NCBI RefSeq assembly: GCF_030581005.1
Contig: NZ_JAUQSX010000001.1
Coordinates: 248,001 to 312,000 of the forward strand
Direction: 5' to 3'
DNA length: 64,000 nucleotides
Source of the DNA: Hymenobacter mellowenesis
GTDB taxonomy: Bacteria > Bacteroidota > Bacteroidia > Cytophagales > Hymenobacteraceae
The position numbers and the translations under genes were made by a program. Position 1 is the stretch's first letter; each line of letters begins with the position of its first letter. This document shows, in pieces, positions 52,780 through 61,409 of the stretch. The notes beneath the pieces were generated by a model. The model was not told the origin of the DNA, made no database searches, and saw only the letters and a program-made list of their open reading frames with translations.

Positions 52780-54237
52780 ATGCCTGAAAATCCGCTACTC
52801 AACTCTTACCCGGGCCAGGCCGATGTGTGGGACGAAATGTTCCATTCGCAGGACGTGCGGCCCGAGTACCGGCACTTCGTGGCGGCCATTGAAAAGCTGG
52901 CCGGTCCCGAAATGACGCGCAAGGCCGAGCTGGCCAAAAAGCTGTTTCTGAGCCAGGGCGTCACCTTCACGGTGTACAACAGCGGCGAGGGCATCGAGAA
53001 AATCTTCCCGTTTGACATCATCCCGCGCATCATCACCCACCGCGAGTGGGTCCGCATCGAGGCTGGCATCAAGCAACGGCTCAAGGCGCTCAACATCTTC
53101 CTGAAGGACATTTACCACCAGCAGTTCATCATCAAAGACGGCATCGTGCCGGCGGCGCTGGTGTACTCGTGCCCGCAGTTTCTGCGCGAGATGGTGAACG
53201 TGGACGTGCCGCACGACATCTACACGCATATCGCGGGCGTCGACCTTATCCGCGACAACGACGGCGAGCTGTACGTGCTCGAAGACAACCTGCGCACGCC
53301 CTCCGGCGTGTCGTACATGCTCGAAAACCGCAGCATTACCTACCGCATTTTCCCCGACGTGCTGCCCAAAAGCCACGTGCAACCGGTGAAGGACTACCCC
53401 GATTTGCTGTTTCGCAACCTGCTGGCGCTGGGCAGCCGGCAGGCCAGCGAGGCCACCGTGGTGCTGCTCTCGCCGGGCATCTACAACTCGGCCTATTTCG
53501 AGCACAGCGCCCTAGCCCGCCTCATGGGCATCCGGCTGGTCGAAAGCCGCGACCTCATCGTGCACAACCACTTCGTGTACATGAAAACCACCAAGGGCCT
53601 GCAGCGCGTGGACGTGATTTATCGCCGCGTCGATGACGAGTACATCGACCCGCTGGTGTTCCGGCCCGATAGCGCGTTGGGCGTGTCGGGCCTGTACTGG
53701 GCCTACCGCAAGGGCAACGTGGCCATCGTGAACGCCATGGGCAACGGCGTGGCCGACGACAAGGCCGTGTATTGCTACGTGCCCGACATGATTCGCTACT
53801 ACCTCAACGAGGAGCCCATCCTGAAAAACGTGCCCACCCTGCGCCTCGACGATGCCGACCAGCGCCAGCACGTGTTCGACAACATGGCGAAGATGGTCAT
53901 CAAGAAAACCAACGAATCGGGCGGTTACGGCATGCTCATCGGCAGCGCTGCCACGGAGGAGCAGATGGCCGAATTCCGCACCGCCATCACGCAGGACCCG
54001 CGCAGCTTCATTGCCCAGCCCATCATCAGCCTCTCGTCGACACCCTGCTATATTGATGGCGTATTGCAGCCGCGCCGGGTCGATTTGCGGCCGTTTGCGC
54101 TCTACGGGCCGTCGGGGATTGACATTGTGCCGGGCGGCCTCACGCGGGTGGCTCTGCGCGAGGGCTCGCTGGTGGTGAATTCCTCGCAGGGCGGCGGCAG
54201 CAAAGACACCTGGGTGCTGGGGCCGGAGTTTCAATGA
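52780..54237 (+). CDS. Circularly permuted ATP-grasp protein (CP_ATPgrasp type)
   Basis: 485 residues. It begins LNSYPGQADVWDEMF and carries the conserved family blocks: FTVYNSGEGIEKIFPFDIIPRII, EWVRIEAGIKQRLKALNIFLKDIYHQQ, LYVLEDNLRTPSGVSYMLENR, NAMGNGVADDKAVYCYVPDMI, KMVIKKTNESGGYGMLIG and PCYIDGVLQPRRVDLRPFALYGP. The last contains the Mg/ATP-binding Asp/Arg residues. ATP-grasp amidoligases join a carboxylate to an amine, and this branch is predicted to make a peptide tag or short peptide. The product is unknown. It heads the plus-strand run with the Alpha-E and transglutaminase genes; two palindromic repeats separate it from the next. Confidence 0.9.
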   Translation: MPENPLLNSYPGQADVWDEMFHSQDVRPEYRHFVAAIEKLAGPEMTRKAELAKKLFLSQGVTFTVYNSGEGIEKIFPFDIIPRIITHREWVRIEAGIKQRLKALNIFLKDIYHQQFIIKDGIVPAALVYSCPQFLREMVNVDVPHDIYTHIAGVDLIRDNDGELYVLEDNLRTPSGVSYMLENRSITYRIFPDVLPKSHVQPVKDYPDLLFRNLLALGSRQASEATVVLLSPGIYNSAYFEHSALARLMGIRLVESRDLIVHNHFVYMKTTKGLQRVDVIYRRVDDEYIDPLVFRPDSALGVSGLYWAYRKGNVAIVNAMGNGVADDKAVYCYVPDMIRYYLNEEPILKNVPTLRLDDADQRQHVFDNMAKMVIKKTNESGGYGMLIGSAATEEQMAEFRTAITQDPRSFIAQPIISLSSTPCYIDGVLQPRRVDLRPFALYGPSGIDIVPGGLTRVALREGSLVVNSSQGGGSKDTWVLGPEFQ

Positions 54238-54250
54238 CCTTGTTTCCATC

Positions 54251-54338
54251 CGTTATTCTGAGCTTGTCGAAGCATTTCCGGGCTTCGGTTAGAATAGAAG
54301 TGGTTTCGCTTCGGAATGCTTCGACAGGCTCGATTCGG
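54251..54338. repeat. Palindromic element, family 1 copy f (degenerate)
   Basis: The arms are CGTTATTCTGAGCTTGTCGA (extended by AGCATTTCCG) and a matching partner CGGAATGCTTCGACAGGCTC. This is a family 1 relative with TTGTC in place of GCAGC. Confidence 0.75.
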
Positions 54339-54380
54339 ATGGGTTCTTTTGGTTACGGTGCAAGCGCGATGCTATTGGGC

Positions 54381-54477
54381 CGTCATGCTGAGCGCAGCCG
54401 AAGCATCTCTACCGCTTCGTTGTAACGGCTTGGATTAGTTGCGCAGTAGAGATGCTTCGGCTGCGCTCAGCATGACG
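54381..54477. repeat. Palindromic element, family 1 copy g
   Basis: 32-bp near-perfect arms CGTCATGCTGAGCGCAGCCG... and their partner. It lies just upstream of the Alpha-E gene and together with copy f fills the 300-base gap 54238-54537. Confidence 0.88.
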
Positions 54478-54537
54478 TTCTTTTCCCTCTCCTACCCATC
54501 TCCCCTCCTATTCCCCTTCCCCCTCTCACCCCACCTC

Positions 54538-55473
54538 ATGCTAAGCCGCGTCGCAGATACTATTTATTGGCTGGCCCGCTACCTCGAACGCACCCAGGCC
54601 ATGCTGCAAGTGCTGCGTATCAATTACATCGCCTCGCAGGATGAGCAGTCGTTCGGCGGCTGGACGCCCCTGCTCCACACCTACGGTGACCTGACAGAGG
54701 CCGAAATAACAGCCACGGCCGCCGATACAGCGCAGGTGCTCGGCCACCTCATTTTCGACCGGGAAAACGGCGTTTCGGCCTACACCAACATCGTTCAGGG
54801 CCGCGAAAACGCCCGCGCCGTACAGGACCACATCACCAAGGAAGTGTGGCTGTGTTTGAACGACTACTACCACGTCATCCGGCAAGAAGAACTGGCGCGC
54901 CAGGTGCAGCACGAAGACCCCGTTTCGGGCATCGACCTGCTGCTGCGGCAGGGCCTGCTGTTCGGCGGCACGGTGCAGCAAACCATGCCGCGCGATGAAG
55001 GCTACGTCTTCCTCAAGCTGGGCAAATTCATGGAGCGCGCCCTGCAAACCATCGACATCCTGCGCCTCAAGCAAGAGGCGTTTTCCTCGGCCACGGAGCC
55101 ACACGCGGCCACGTCGGCCCTGCGCTACCTGCTGTACTCATCGTTCGGCTTCGAGCTCTACACCAAAACTTACAAGGGCGTCATCGCGCCCGAAAACGTG
55201 CTGGAGCTGTTTATCTACGCCGAGAATTTCCCGCACTCGCTGGCCTACAGCCTCAGCCAGCTGCAACACTATTGCGAGCGTCTGCGCGACGACAGCCTGC
55301 CCGAGAGCTATGACCACCTGCACTTCCTCATCGGCAAGGCGCGCAACAGTGTGGCCTACAGCACCCTCCCCGCCGATGATGCGCCCGCCCTCGCCAACTT
55401 CCTCCGCCAGACCCGCAACGAACTGCTGGACGTGACTACGGCGCTGAACACGCATTATTTCGGTAATAGCTAG
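54538..55473 (+). CDS. Alpha-E domain protein
   Basis: 311 residues from the ATG at 54538 (MLSRVADTIYWLARYLERTQ). Upstream in-frame codons run through a palindromic repeat and a Pro/Ser-rich stretch and are not part of the gene. LSRVADTIYWLARYLERTQAML is the signature start of Alpha-E, an all-helical domain with an E-R pair. ENGVSAYTNIVQGRENARAVQDHITKEVW and FLKLGKFMERALQTIDILRL are the other conserved helices. The domain is almost always found next to or fused with circularly permuted ATP-grasp enzymes, and it is thought to bind or present their substrate. It is part of the same run as the ATP-grasp and transglutaminase genes. Confidence 0.9.
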   Translation: MLSRVADTIYWLARYLERTQAMLQVLRINYIASQDEQSFGGWTPLLHTYGDLTEAEITATAADTAQVLGHLIFDRENGVSAYTNIVQGRENARAVQDHITKEVWLCLNDYYHVIRQEELARQVQHEDPVSGIDLLLRQGLLFGGTVQQTMPRDEGYVFLKLGKFMERALQTIDILRLKQEAFSSATEPHAATSALRYLLYSSFGFELYTKTYKGVIAPENVLELFIYAENFPHSLAYSLSQLQHYCERLRDDSLPESYDHLHFLIGKARNSVAYSTLPADDAPALANFLRQTRNELLDVTTALNTHYFGNS

Positions 55474-55475
55474 AC

Positions 55476-55575
55476 CGTCATGCAGAGCGCAGCGAAGCAT
55501 CTTTACTGCCACCACTAATCATGATAATTGAATCGCGTTGCGCGGTAAAGATGCTTCGCTACGCTCTGCATGACG
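55476..55575. repeat. Palindromic element, family 1 copy h
   Basis: 32-bp near-perfect arms CGTCATGCAGAGCGCAGCG... (one mismatch) begin three bases after the Alpha-E stop. The loop contains ATAATTGAATCGCG. Confidence 0.88.
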
Positions 55576-55605
55576 CCCAATTTTATTATTCGCCTACCCC
55601 GCCCC

Positions 55606-56571
55606 ATGCCTTCCTATAAAATCAAGCACCTCACGCGCTACGCCTACGCCGCCCCGGTCATCGACTGCGCCAACCAGCTGATGATTTACCCACTGGAAGA
55701 CGACCGGCTGGAAGTAAAGAACCAAACCGTCACCATCTCCCTCAACCCTGAAACCGCGTTTTTCACCGATTATTTCGGCAATCAGGTGGGCGTGTTCACC
55801 CTCATCAAGCCGCACACGGAGCTGGTGATTGAGTCGAATGTGGACGTGGTGACCACGCCTATTCAGTTTCCGATGGACGAGGAAACGGCCGAGCAGCAGT
55901 GGCAGCACCTGACCAGCATCCGGCACGACGTGGCTTTCATGGATTTTCTGGACCCGCACACCTCCGCGCTGCACGAGGAAATCCGGGCCGTGCTGGCCGG
56001 CATCATCAGCGGCGACGACAAGCCGCTGAAAAACGCCCTCGTGCTCTCCGAATACGTGAATGCCACCCTGGCCTACGAGCAGGGCGTGACCAGCGTGGAA
56101 ACGCCCACCGAGGAAATCTGGCGCCTGAAAGCCGGCGTGTGCCAGGACTTCGCGCATTTGCTGTTGTTCATGCTGCGCCTCATCGGCATTCCGGCGCGCT
56201 ACGTGAGCGGCTACGTGTGCCCCAAGGAAGAGGGCGTGCGCGGGGCCGGCGCCACCCACGCCTGGGTGGAAGCCTACATTCCCTTTTACGGCTGGCTCGG
56301 CCTTGACCCCACCAACAACACCATCGTGAACGACGGCCACGTGCGCATGGCCATCGGCCGCAATTTTGCTGATTGCACGCCCATCAAAGGCACTTATAAG
56401 GGTACGGGCGCGCATACGCTCACGGTATCTGTTCACATCGAAAACGGTACGCCCCGCAAAGCCGGCCAAGCCTCCGAAGATGAGCCCGTGTACGTGCGCG
56501 AGGCGCAGGAGCCAGTGGCGCCGGTGAACTCCTACCGGAAGTACGTAACCTGGGCGCAGCAGCAGCAGTAA
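55606..56571 (+). CDS. Transglutaminase-like cysteine protease domain protein
   Basis: 321 residues from the ATG at 55606 (MPSYKIKHLTRYAY). An N-terminal Bact_transglu_N domain (about 1-90) is followed by a transglutaminase core with the full triad: Cys179 in KAGVCQDFAHLLL, His218 in GATHAWVEAY and Asp234 in GLDPTNN. The protein lacks a signal peptide and so acts in the cytosol. This is the usual partner of the ATP-grasp and Alpha-E proteins; it may trim or cross-link the product. The C-terminal 60 residues (about 262-321) are variable. Confidence 0.9.
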   Translation: MPSYKIKHLTRYAYAAPVIDCANQLMIYPLEDDRLEVKNQTVTISLNPETAFFTDYFGNQVGVFTLIKPHTELVIESNVDVVTTPIQFPMDEETAEQQWQHLTSIRHDVAFMDFLDPHTSALHEEIRAVLAGIISGDDKPLKNALVLSEYVNATLAYEQGVTSVETPTEEIWRLKAGVCQDFAHLLLFMLRLIGIPARYVSGYVCPKEEGVRGAGATHAWVEAYIPFYGWLGLDPTNNTIVNDGHVRMAIGRNFADCTPIKGTYKGTGAHTLTVSVHIENGTPRKAGQASEDEPVYVREAQEPVAPVNSYRKYVTWAQQQQ

Positions 56572-56580
56572 CGACCCTGG

Positions 56581-56713
56581 CGTCAACCTCACCCCCTGCC
56601 CCCTCTCCTGCGGAGAGGGGACACCTGCTCGTGAAGACGAATCAATTAAAATAATCAGGAGCATCCCCTGACCCCCTCTCCGCAGGAGAGGGGGTCAGGG
56701 GATGAGGTTGACG
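56581..56713. repeat. Palindromic element, family 2 copy c
   Basis: The outer arms are CGTCAACCTCACCCCCTGCC / GGGGATGAGGTTGACG, with internal CCCCTCTCC/GGAGAGGGG hairpins. The AT-rich loop contains ATCAATTAAAATAATCAGG. Confidence 0.88.
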
Positions 56714-56734
56714 GGTAGAGCGTAATTTCGCCCC

Positions 56735-57799
56735 ATGCCCACGTTCTCCTATAGCCAACTTTTCACCTTCACCGAAGCCGTTTTCCGCAACATCGGCTGC
56801 TCCGACGAAGACGCCACCCTCGCCACCGAAACCCTGCTTTCGGCCGACCTGCGCGGCGTGGACTCGCACGGGGTGGCCCGCCTCGTGGGCTACGTGCGGC
56901 TGTGGGAAGCCGGCCGTATCAACGCGACGCCCCGCGTGGGCGTGACGTATGAAACCCCCAGCACTGCCGTAGTGGACGGTGACGGCGGCCTCGGCCTCGT
57001 GGTAGGCCCCAAGGCCATGCGCGTGGCCATGGAGAAGGCCCGACAGGTGGGCACCGGCTGGGTTTCGGTGAAGAACTCCAACCATTTCGGCATTGCCGGC
57101 TACCACGCCATGCTACCCCTGGCGCACGACATGATGGGCATTGCCATGACCAACGCCTCGCCGCTGGTAGCGCCCACGTATTCGCTGGATAGATTGCTCG
57201 GTACCAACCCCATTGCCGTGGCCGTACCCGCCGGCGAGCAGCCCGATTTCGTGCTCGACATGGCCACCACCACTGCCGCTAACGGCAAACTCGAAATCGC
57301 CCAACGCAAAGGCCTCCCCCTACCCGAAGGCTGGGCCCAAACCGCCGACGGCCAGTCCAGCACCGATGCCAACGCCGTGAAGAACGGTGGCGCGCTGCTG
57401 CCCCTCGGCGGGGCCACCGGTTCGCACAAAGGCTACGGCCTGGGCGCAGTGGTCGATATTTTCTCGGCCGTTCTGTCCGGTGCCAACTACGGGCCGTGGG
57501 TGCCGCCTTTCGTAGCGTTTCTCCAGCCCTCGGCCAACCCCGTGGGACAGGGCCTCGGCCACTTCTTCGGGGCCATGCGCGTCGATGCGTTTCGGCCAGC
57601 CGACGAGTTCAAAGCGCACATGGACAACTGGATTTCGACCTTCCGCAGCGCCCAGGCGGTGGAAGGCAAAAAGGTCCTCATTCCCGGCGACCCGGAGCGG
57701 GAGATGGCCGCGCACCGGCTGCTGGAAGGCATTCCGCTGCTCGATGCCGTGGTGAAGGATTTGGAAGGCGTGGGCGCCAAGTTTGGCGTGAAGCTATAG
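56735..57799 (+). CDS. Ldh-family NAD(P)-dependent oxidoreductase (malate/L-lactate type 2)
   Basis: 354 residues of the YlbC/MDH-type NTF2-like fold. Conserved blocks are LLSADLRGVDSHGVARL with the catalytic His, VKNSNHFGIAGYHAMLPLAHDMMGIAMTNASPLVAP, GTNPIAVAVPAG, FVLDMATTTAANGKLEIA and GATGSHKGYGLGAVVDIFSAVLSGANYG. The C-terminal block LIPGDPEREMAAHRL is typical. It reduces a 2-oxoacid such as pyruvate, 2-oxosuccinamate or a related compound; the substrate cannot be fixed from sequence. The stop TAG lies at the start of palindromic element family 3 copy c. Confidence 0.9.
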   Translation: MPTFSYSQLFTFTEAVFRNIGCSDEDATLATETLLSADLRGVDSHGVARLVGYVRLWEAGRINATPRVGVTYETPSTAVVDGDGGLGLVVGPKAMRVAMEKARQVGTGWVSVKNSNHFGIAGYHAMLPLAHDMMGIAMTNASPLVAPTYSLDRLLGTNPIAVAVPAGEQPDFVLDMATTTAANGKLEIAQRKGLPLPEGWAQTADGQSSTDANAVKNGGALLPLGGATGSHKGYGLGAVVDIFSAVLSGANYGPWVPPFVAFLQPSANPVGQGLGHFFGAMRVDAFRPADEFKAHMDNWISTFRSAQAVEGKKVLIPGDPEREMAAHRLLEGIPLLDAVVKDLEGVGAKFGVKL

Positions 57800-57882
57800 G
57801 GGCGGGGCCTTCCCCCGCTCGCCGGGCGTGCCCTACTCACCGATTTCGTTCAAAGACGGGCGGGGGCCAGCCCCTCCCCTAC
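57797..57882. repeat. Palindromic element, family 3 copy c
   Basis: The arms are TAGGGGCGGGGCCTTCCCCC (57797 on, continuing GC) and GCGGGGGCCAGCCCCTCCCC (57860 on, continuing TA). The loop has CACCGATTTCGTTCAAAG, the reverse complement of the tandem unit core in copy b. The left end supplies the TAG of the upstream gene, and the right end adjoins the MFS gene stop. Confidence 0.88.
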
Positions 57883-59279
57883 ACCGCCTGTAATTCGCCT
57901 TTTATTGCTTCGTTTTTTGCCGGGTTCGATTCTTCTACAAAAAACCAGAAAAACGCCAGCGCCACCGCCGCCACAGCCGCCAAGGCTAGGAAGCCCACCC
58001 GGTAGCCGAAGTGCTGCACCAGATACCCCGCCCCCACCGTGCTCAGCGAAGCACCAATGCCCAGCGCCGTGGCAATGGCGCCCTGCACGAAATTGAAACG
58101 CCCGGTGCCCCGCGTGAGGTCGGCTATCATAATCACGCTGATGACGCCGAAGATGCCGCCCGCCAGCCCGTCGAGAACTTGCACGCCCACCAGGAAATAG
58201 GCGTTGCTGCTGAGCGTGTAGAGCACGCCGCGCACCGGCAGCACCGCAAATGCCAGCAGAAATACCGGCTTGCGGCCCGCATCGGGCGCGCGCCGGCTCA
58301 CCCAGGCGGCCACCGGAATCATTACCAGCTGCGCCACGATGATGCAGGCCGACATAAATAGTGCCGAAGCTTTCTGGTTGCTCAGGGCCAGCTTCTGGCC
58401 CACCAGCGGCAGCATGGCCGCGTTGGCAAAGTGAAACAGGACCACCGCAATGGCGAAGCGCAAAATGCGCGGGTCGGCCAGCACTTGCCGGAAGCCGGCG
58501 GTTTGACCACCGTCCTTTTCGCCGGCCTTTTCATTTTCTACCGGCTTAGAACTGGACGAATTTTCGGCGACAGAAGCATCTGTAGCTGCAACAGCTTCTT
58601 TCGGGGCTGCTGCGTCTTTGGCGGCAGGCCCATCCTTCGCGGTTTCGATTTCGTCCGTTTTCGGATTGTCGGCGCCTTGGCCGCGGGCAAGGTCGTTATC
58701 AATGTCCTCGGGGTTGATGCGCAGGGCCGACCAGCAGCCCAAGGCGCACATCACGGCCACGAGGTAGAAGATGCCCTCGTAGCGCCAGTAGTAGCCGATG
58801 AGGCCGGCCAGTACGGCCGCCAGCACGTTGCCGCCGTGGTTCCAGGCCTCGTTGCGGCCGGTTTGCTGGGCGAAGCGGCGGTGCCCCACCAGCCCCAGCG
58901 TGATGGCCGCCACCACCGGCGCATAAATGGTGGTGGCTGCCCCGGTCAGCATCTGGGTGGCATAAATGACGGGCGGCGACACGAACGTGACGGCCGCCAC
59001 GCAGCTCACCGCCACCACCACCGAGGCCAGCACCAGCAGCCGCCGCTTGTGTGTGGAGGTGTCGACCAATGAGCCGGCGGGCGTCTGAAGCAGCACCGCC
59101 ACCAGCCCGGGCAGCGCCATGGCCAGCCCGATGCTGCCCGGCTGCCAGTGCCGCACCGAAAGCAGGTAAATGGCCAGGTACGGCCCCACGCCGTCGCGCA
59201 CGTCGGCTAGAAACAGATTCAGCGGCGCCAACGCGCGGATGCTGCGCCGCTTGCCGGCCACGGAGGCAGAATGAGCCAT
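57879..59279 (-). CDS. MFS transporter with a long acidic cytosolic loop
   Basis: 466 residues from the ATG at 59279 (MAHSASVAGKRR). It has about twelve hydrophobic segments, in two blocks of six. Between them (about residues 200-262) lies a low-complexity Ala/Glu/Lys/Ser-rich loop (KDGPAAKDAAAPKEAVAATD and following). First-half motifs are LADVRDGVGPYLAIYLLSV and SLVDTSTHKRRLLVLA, and the second half has HFANAAMLPLVGQKLALSN. The substrate is unknown; it could export or import a small solute. The central loop is longer than usual. It is convergent with the Ldh-family gene across a shared palindrome. Confidence 0.85.
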   Translation of the reverse strand: MAHSASVAGKRRSIRALAPLNLFLADVRDGVGPYLAIYLLSVRHWQPGSIGLAMALPGLVAVLLQTPAGSLVDTSTHKRRLLVLASVVVAVSCVAAVTFVSPPVIYATQMLTGAATTIYAPVVAAITLGLVGHRRFAQQTGRNEAWNHGGNVLAAVLAGLIGYYWRYEGIFYLVAVMCALGCWSALRINPEDIDNDLARGQGADNPKTDEIETAKDGPAAKDAAAPKEAVAATDASVAENSSSSKPVENEKAGEKDGGQTAGFRQVLADPRILRFAIAVVLFHFANAAMLPLVGQKLALSNQKASALFMSACIIVAQLVMIPVAAWVSRRAPDAGRKPVFLLAFAVLPVRGVLYTLSSNAYFLVGVQVLDGLAGGIFGVISVIMIADLTRGTGRFNFVQGAIATALGIGASLSTVGAGYLVQHFGYRVGFLALAAVAAVALAFFWFFVEESNPAKNEAIKGELQAV

Positions 59280-59456
59280 GAGATGCGTTGGCCCCACCGG
59301 GCCAGGAGTAAGGGGTAAGGAATTTTGCTGCTTACCCTACCGCCTGGCTGACCCGCAGTGTCGAGGTTGCGGGCTTAATACTCTCCTCTTCAGGCCAGGG
59401 TTAGCCCAATGTCAAAATCTTAATCTCACAGCTTACGCTCCGGCGTCCTAGCCCGA

Positions 59457-61331
59457 TTAGAGGCGCGCCAGTGCCTGTTGCAGCTCCACCATCGTAACGG
59501 GCCGATAATCGAGCGCCGCTACGTAAGGGCGGGCCGATACGGTGGTGGGCAGCGTGGCCAGCAGCGCTTTCCCCTCCTCCCAGCGGATGGCGACAATGGT
59601 GACATTGGCCCCACTGGGCAGCTTGTCAAACAAGATACTGGCGGCACCGGGCCCGGCGGCACCAGCCACCATGCAGCGCATCTCCCGAAACACCAGCATC
59701 ACCTGGGCATTCCGCACCGGCGCTTTCACGGCAAACCGCACCAACGGCTGGCGCGACTCAACAAACCGGTCGCAGTTGACCCAGCCCAGCCCAGCGCTGC
59801 CAAATTCATAAAACAGGCTCTCGGCCGTGGGCCCAGCCAGGTCGGTCGCCGAGAGCTGCCCGCCGCTGCGCAGAATACTGTCGCGCCGGGCCACCTGGGC
59901 TTCTACCTTGGCCAGGTAAATAGCTCTCTGCCGGGCCGCCTGCTGGGTCATTAGCAGGCCCATTGTAGCATTGGCGTCCCAGGTCGGGCTCACCAGAATG
60001 GTGCCGGCCGGCGTGATACCTACTTCCACCAGCCCCATGGCGGGCTTCAGCTTCCAGCGCAGCTGACCGCCCCGGCCGTTTTTACCGGGCTCCCACTGCG
60101 CGTAGCGGGCGGGCTTCCAGGCTTGCAGTTTGGCAACTACCGCCAGCACCGGGGCGGCCAGGTCGGCGTCGCAGCCGGGTCGCACTTTGGGGCTCAGCAC
60201 CCGGCCGGTGGTATCCACCACAAACTCCACGGCGGCGTACCGCCGGAGCTTGCCGGCGCCACTGCTCCGGGCCTTGCGGTTGTAGCTTTTCACGGCCGCG
60301 CGTTCCTCGTCGGATTGGGCACGTCCGCGGCGCAGCCGGGCCACGGTGCTGGTTTGATAGCGCGTGCCCTCCAGAATGGCGCGATTCAGGCGCTTGCTAC
60401 CCAGGGAATATACCGGCCATTGGTCTTTGGGTATGCGGCGGCTGCGGTCGTATTTCTCCCGCCGGCGCCTTCTAGTGGCCGAAGCGTGTCGGCTGCTGGC
60501 CGCCGTGGCATCGTGGGCCAGCGAGTCGAGCACCCAATTGGGCGAGCGGCGCCCCACCGTTTCGCCCCGAAACAAGCGCATATCGGGCTTGATTGCCGGC
60601 GTGGGCATCCGCAGCCCCAGCCGCTGCCCCTGGCGCAACGCCACCGGCTTTCCTGTTTCGCTGGTGGCCGCCACATGCAACATGCCCCCAGTTTCGAGCA
60701 AGTCCCGGTTGGCGGTAGTGCCCAGCCCGGCCAGCACCATGTCGGCAATCGAATAAAACTCCCGCAGCTGCACCCGAACCGGCCCACTTAAAGCCGGCAC
60801 GTCCCAGGCATCGGCCGGCACGTGCAGCTGGGTGCCCTGTCGGCCTATCAAAAGTGTATCGCGGCCCGGCCGCACGGTGAATTCCTGCACAGGCGGCAGG
60901 CCGGAAAGCAGAAAACTGTTCAGGCCATCGGGCAAAGAGGGCGCTGGCAGCCCAAGCGCATCAATGCCTTCCAACTCATCAGCGGCCGTGTCGACAACGG
61001 CATTGGCAAAGGTTGTGGGCCGTGCCTTGGGCAGTTTTGCCGAATGATAAGCCAGCGGGCGCGGGGTCTTCCTGGACGGAGAGGCGGGCGGGCCGACCAT
61101 TTGCCGCCCCACAGCAACCGGCATTTCAGCGGCGGGCGCCGCCGCCGGGCCGGGCACCGCCCCAGTGCCTGCGGAGGCTGACGTAGCGGCCACCGCATCA
61201 GCAGCCGTAACTGCTGGCTTGGGCGTCGACTGGTGGCGAGCAGCGCTGCGCTCAGACGGCTGGTCGGTTGAGCAAGCCGCCAATTGCAGGATGAGCAGGC
61301 CCGGAAGGAAACGGAAGTAGCGGTGTGTCAT
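59457..61331 (-). CDS. Large lipoprotein with a TonB-C-like domain
   Basis: 624 residues. The lipobox LLILQLAACST gives lipid attachment. Residues of about 30-130 are low-complexity (Ala/Pro/Ser/Thr). A beta domain at about 155-270 (IGRQGTQLHVPADAWDVP, VQLREFYSIADMVLAGLG, ETGGMLHVAATSE) matches a Bacteroidota family that starts with G-T-x-L/I-x-[VI]-P-A-[DN]-A. A following basic stretch (SATRRRRREKYDRSRR) precedes KLRRYAAVEFVVDTTGRVLSPKVRPG with AAPVLAVVAKLQAWKPARY, a TonB C-terminal-like domain. A lipoprotein with an internal TonB-C-like module is unusual. A role in outer-membrane energy coupling is possible but not proven. Confidence 0.7.
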   Translation of the reverse strand: MTHRYFRFLPGLLILQLAACSTDQPSERSAARHQSTPKPAVTAADAVAATSASAGTGAVPGPAAAPAAEMPVAVGRQMVGPPASPSRKTPRPLAYHSAKLPKARPTTFANAVVDTAADELEGIDALGLPAPSLPDGLNSFLLSGLPPVQEFTVRPGRDTLLIGRQGTQLHVPADAWDVPALSGPVRVQLREFYSIADMVLAGLGTTANRDLLETGGMLHVAATSETGKPVALRQGQRLGLRMPTPAIKPDMRLFRGETVGRRSPNWVLDSLAHDATAASSRHASATRRRRREKYDRSRRIPKDQWPVYSLGSKRLNRAILEGTRYQTSTVARLRRGRAQSDEERAAVKSYNRKARSSGAGKLRRYAAVEFVVDTTGRVLSPKVRPGCDADLAAPVLAVVAKLQAWKPARYAQWEPGKNGRGGQLRWKLKPAMGLVEVGITPAGTILVSPTWDANATMGLLMTQQAARQRAIYLAKVEAQVARRDSILRSGGQLSATDLAGPTAESLFYEFGSAGLGWVNCDRFVESRQPLVRFAVKAPVRNAQVMLVFREMRCMVAGAAGPGAASILFDKLPSGANVTIVAIRWEEGKALLATLPTTVSARPYVAALDYRPVTMVELQQALARL

Positions 61332-61342
61332 GATGCAACAAC

Positions 61343-61378
61343 GCGGCCGGCCTGCCCATTATTGAGCAGCCCGGCCGC
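61343..61378. promoter_or_regulatory. Inverted repeat between lipoprotein and L,D-transpeptidase genes
   Basis: GCGGCCGGCCTG and CAGCCCGGCCGC form a 12-bp stem with one mismatch and a 12-nt loop. It lacks a T tract, so it is a weak terminator or processing site at best. Confidence 0.4.
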
Positions 61379-61409
61379 GCCGTGCAAATTATACTAATTC
61401 CTTGAAATT

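Noticed and set aside
54439..54537. Upstream in-frame extension of the Alpha-E protein
   Set aside because: It translates a palindrome arm and a Pro/Ser-rich stretch; the conserved family start is the ATG at 54538.
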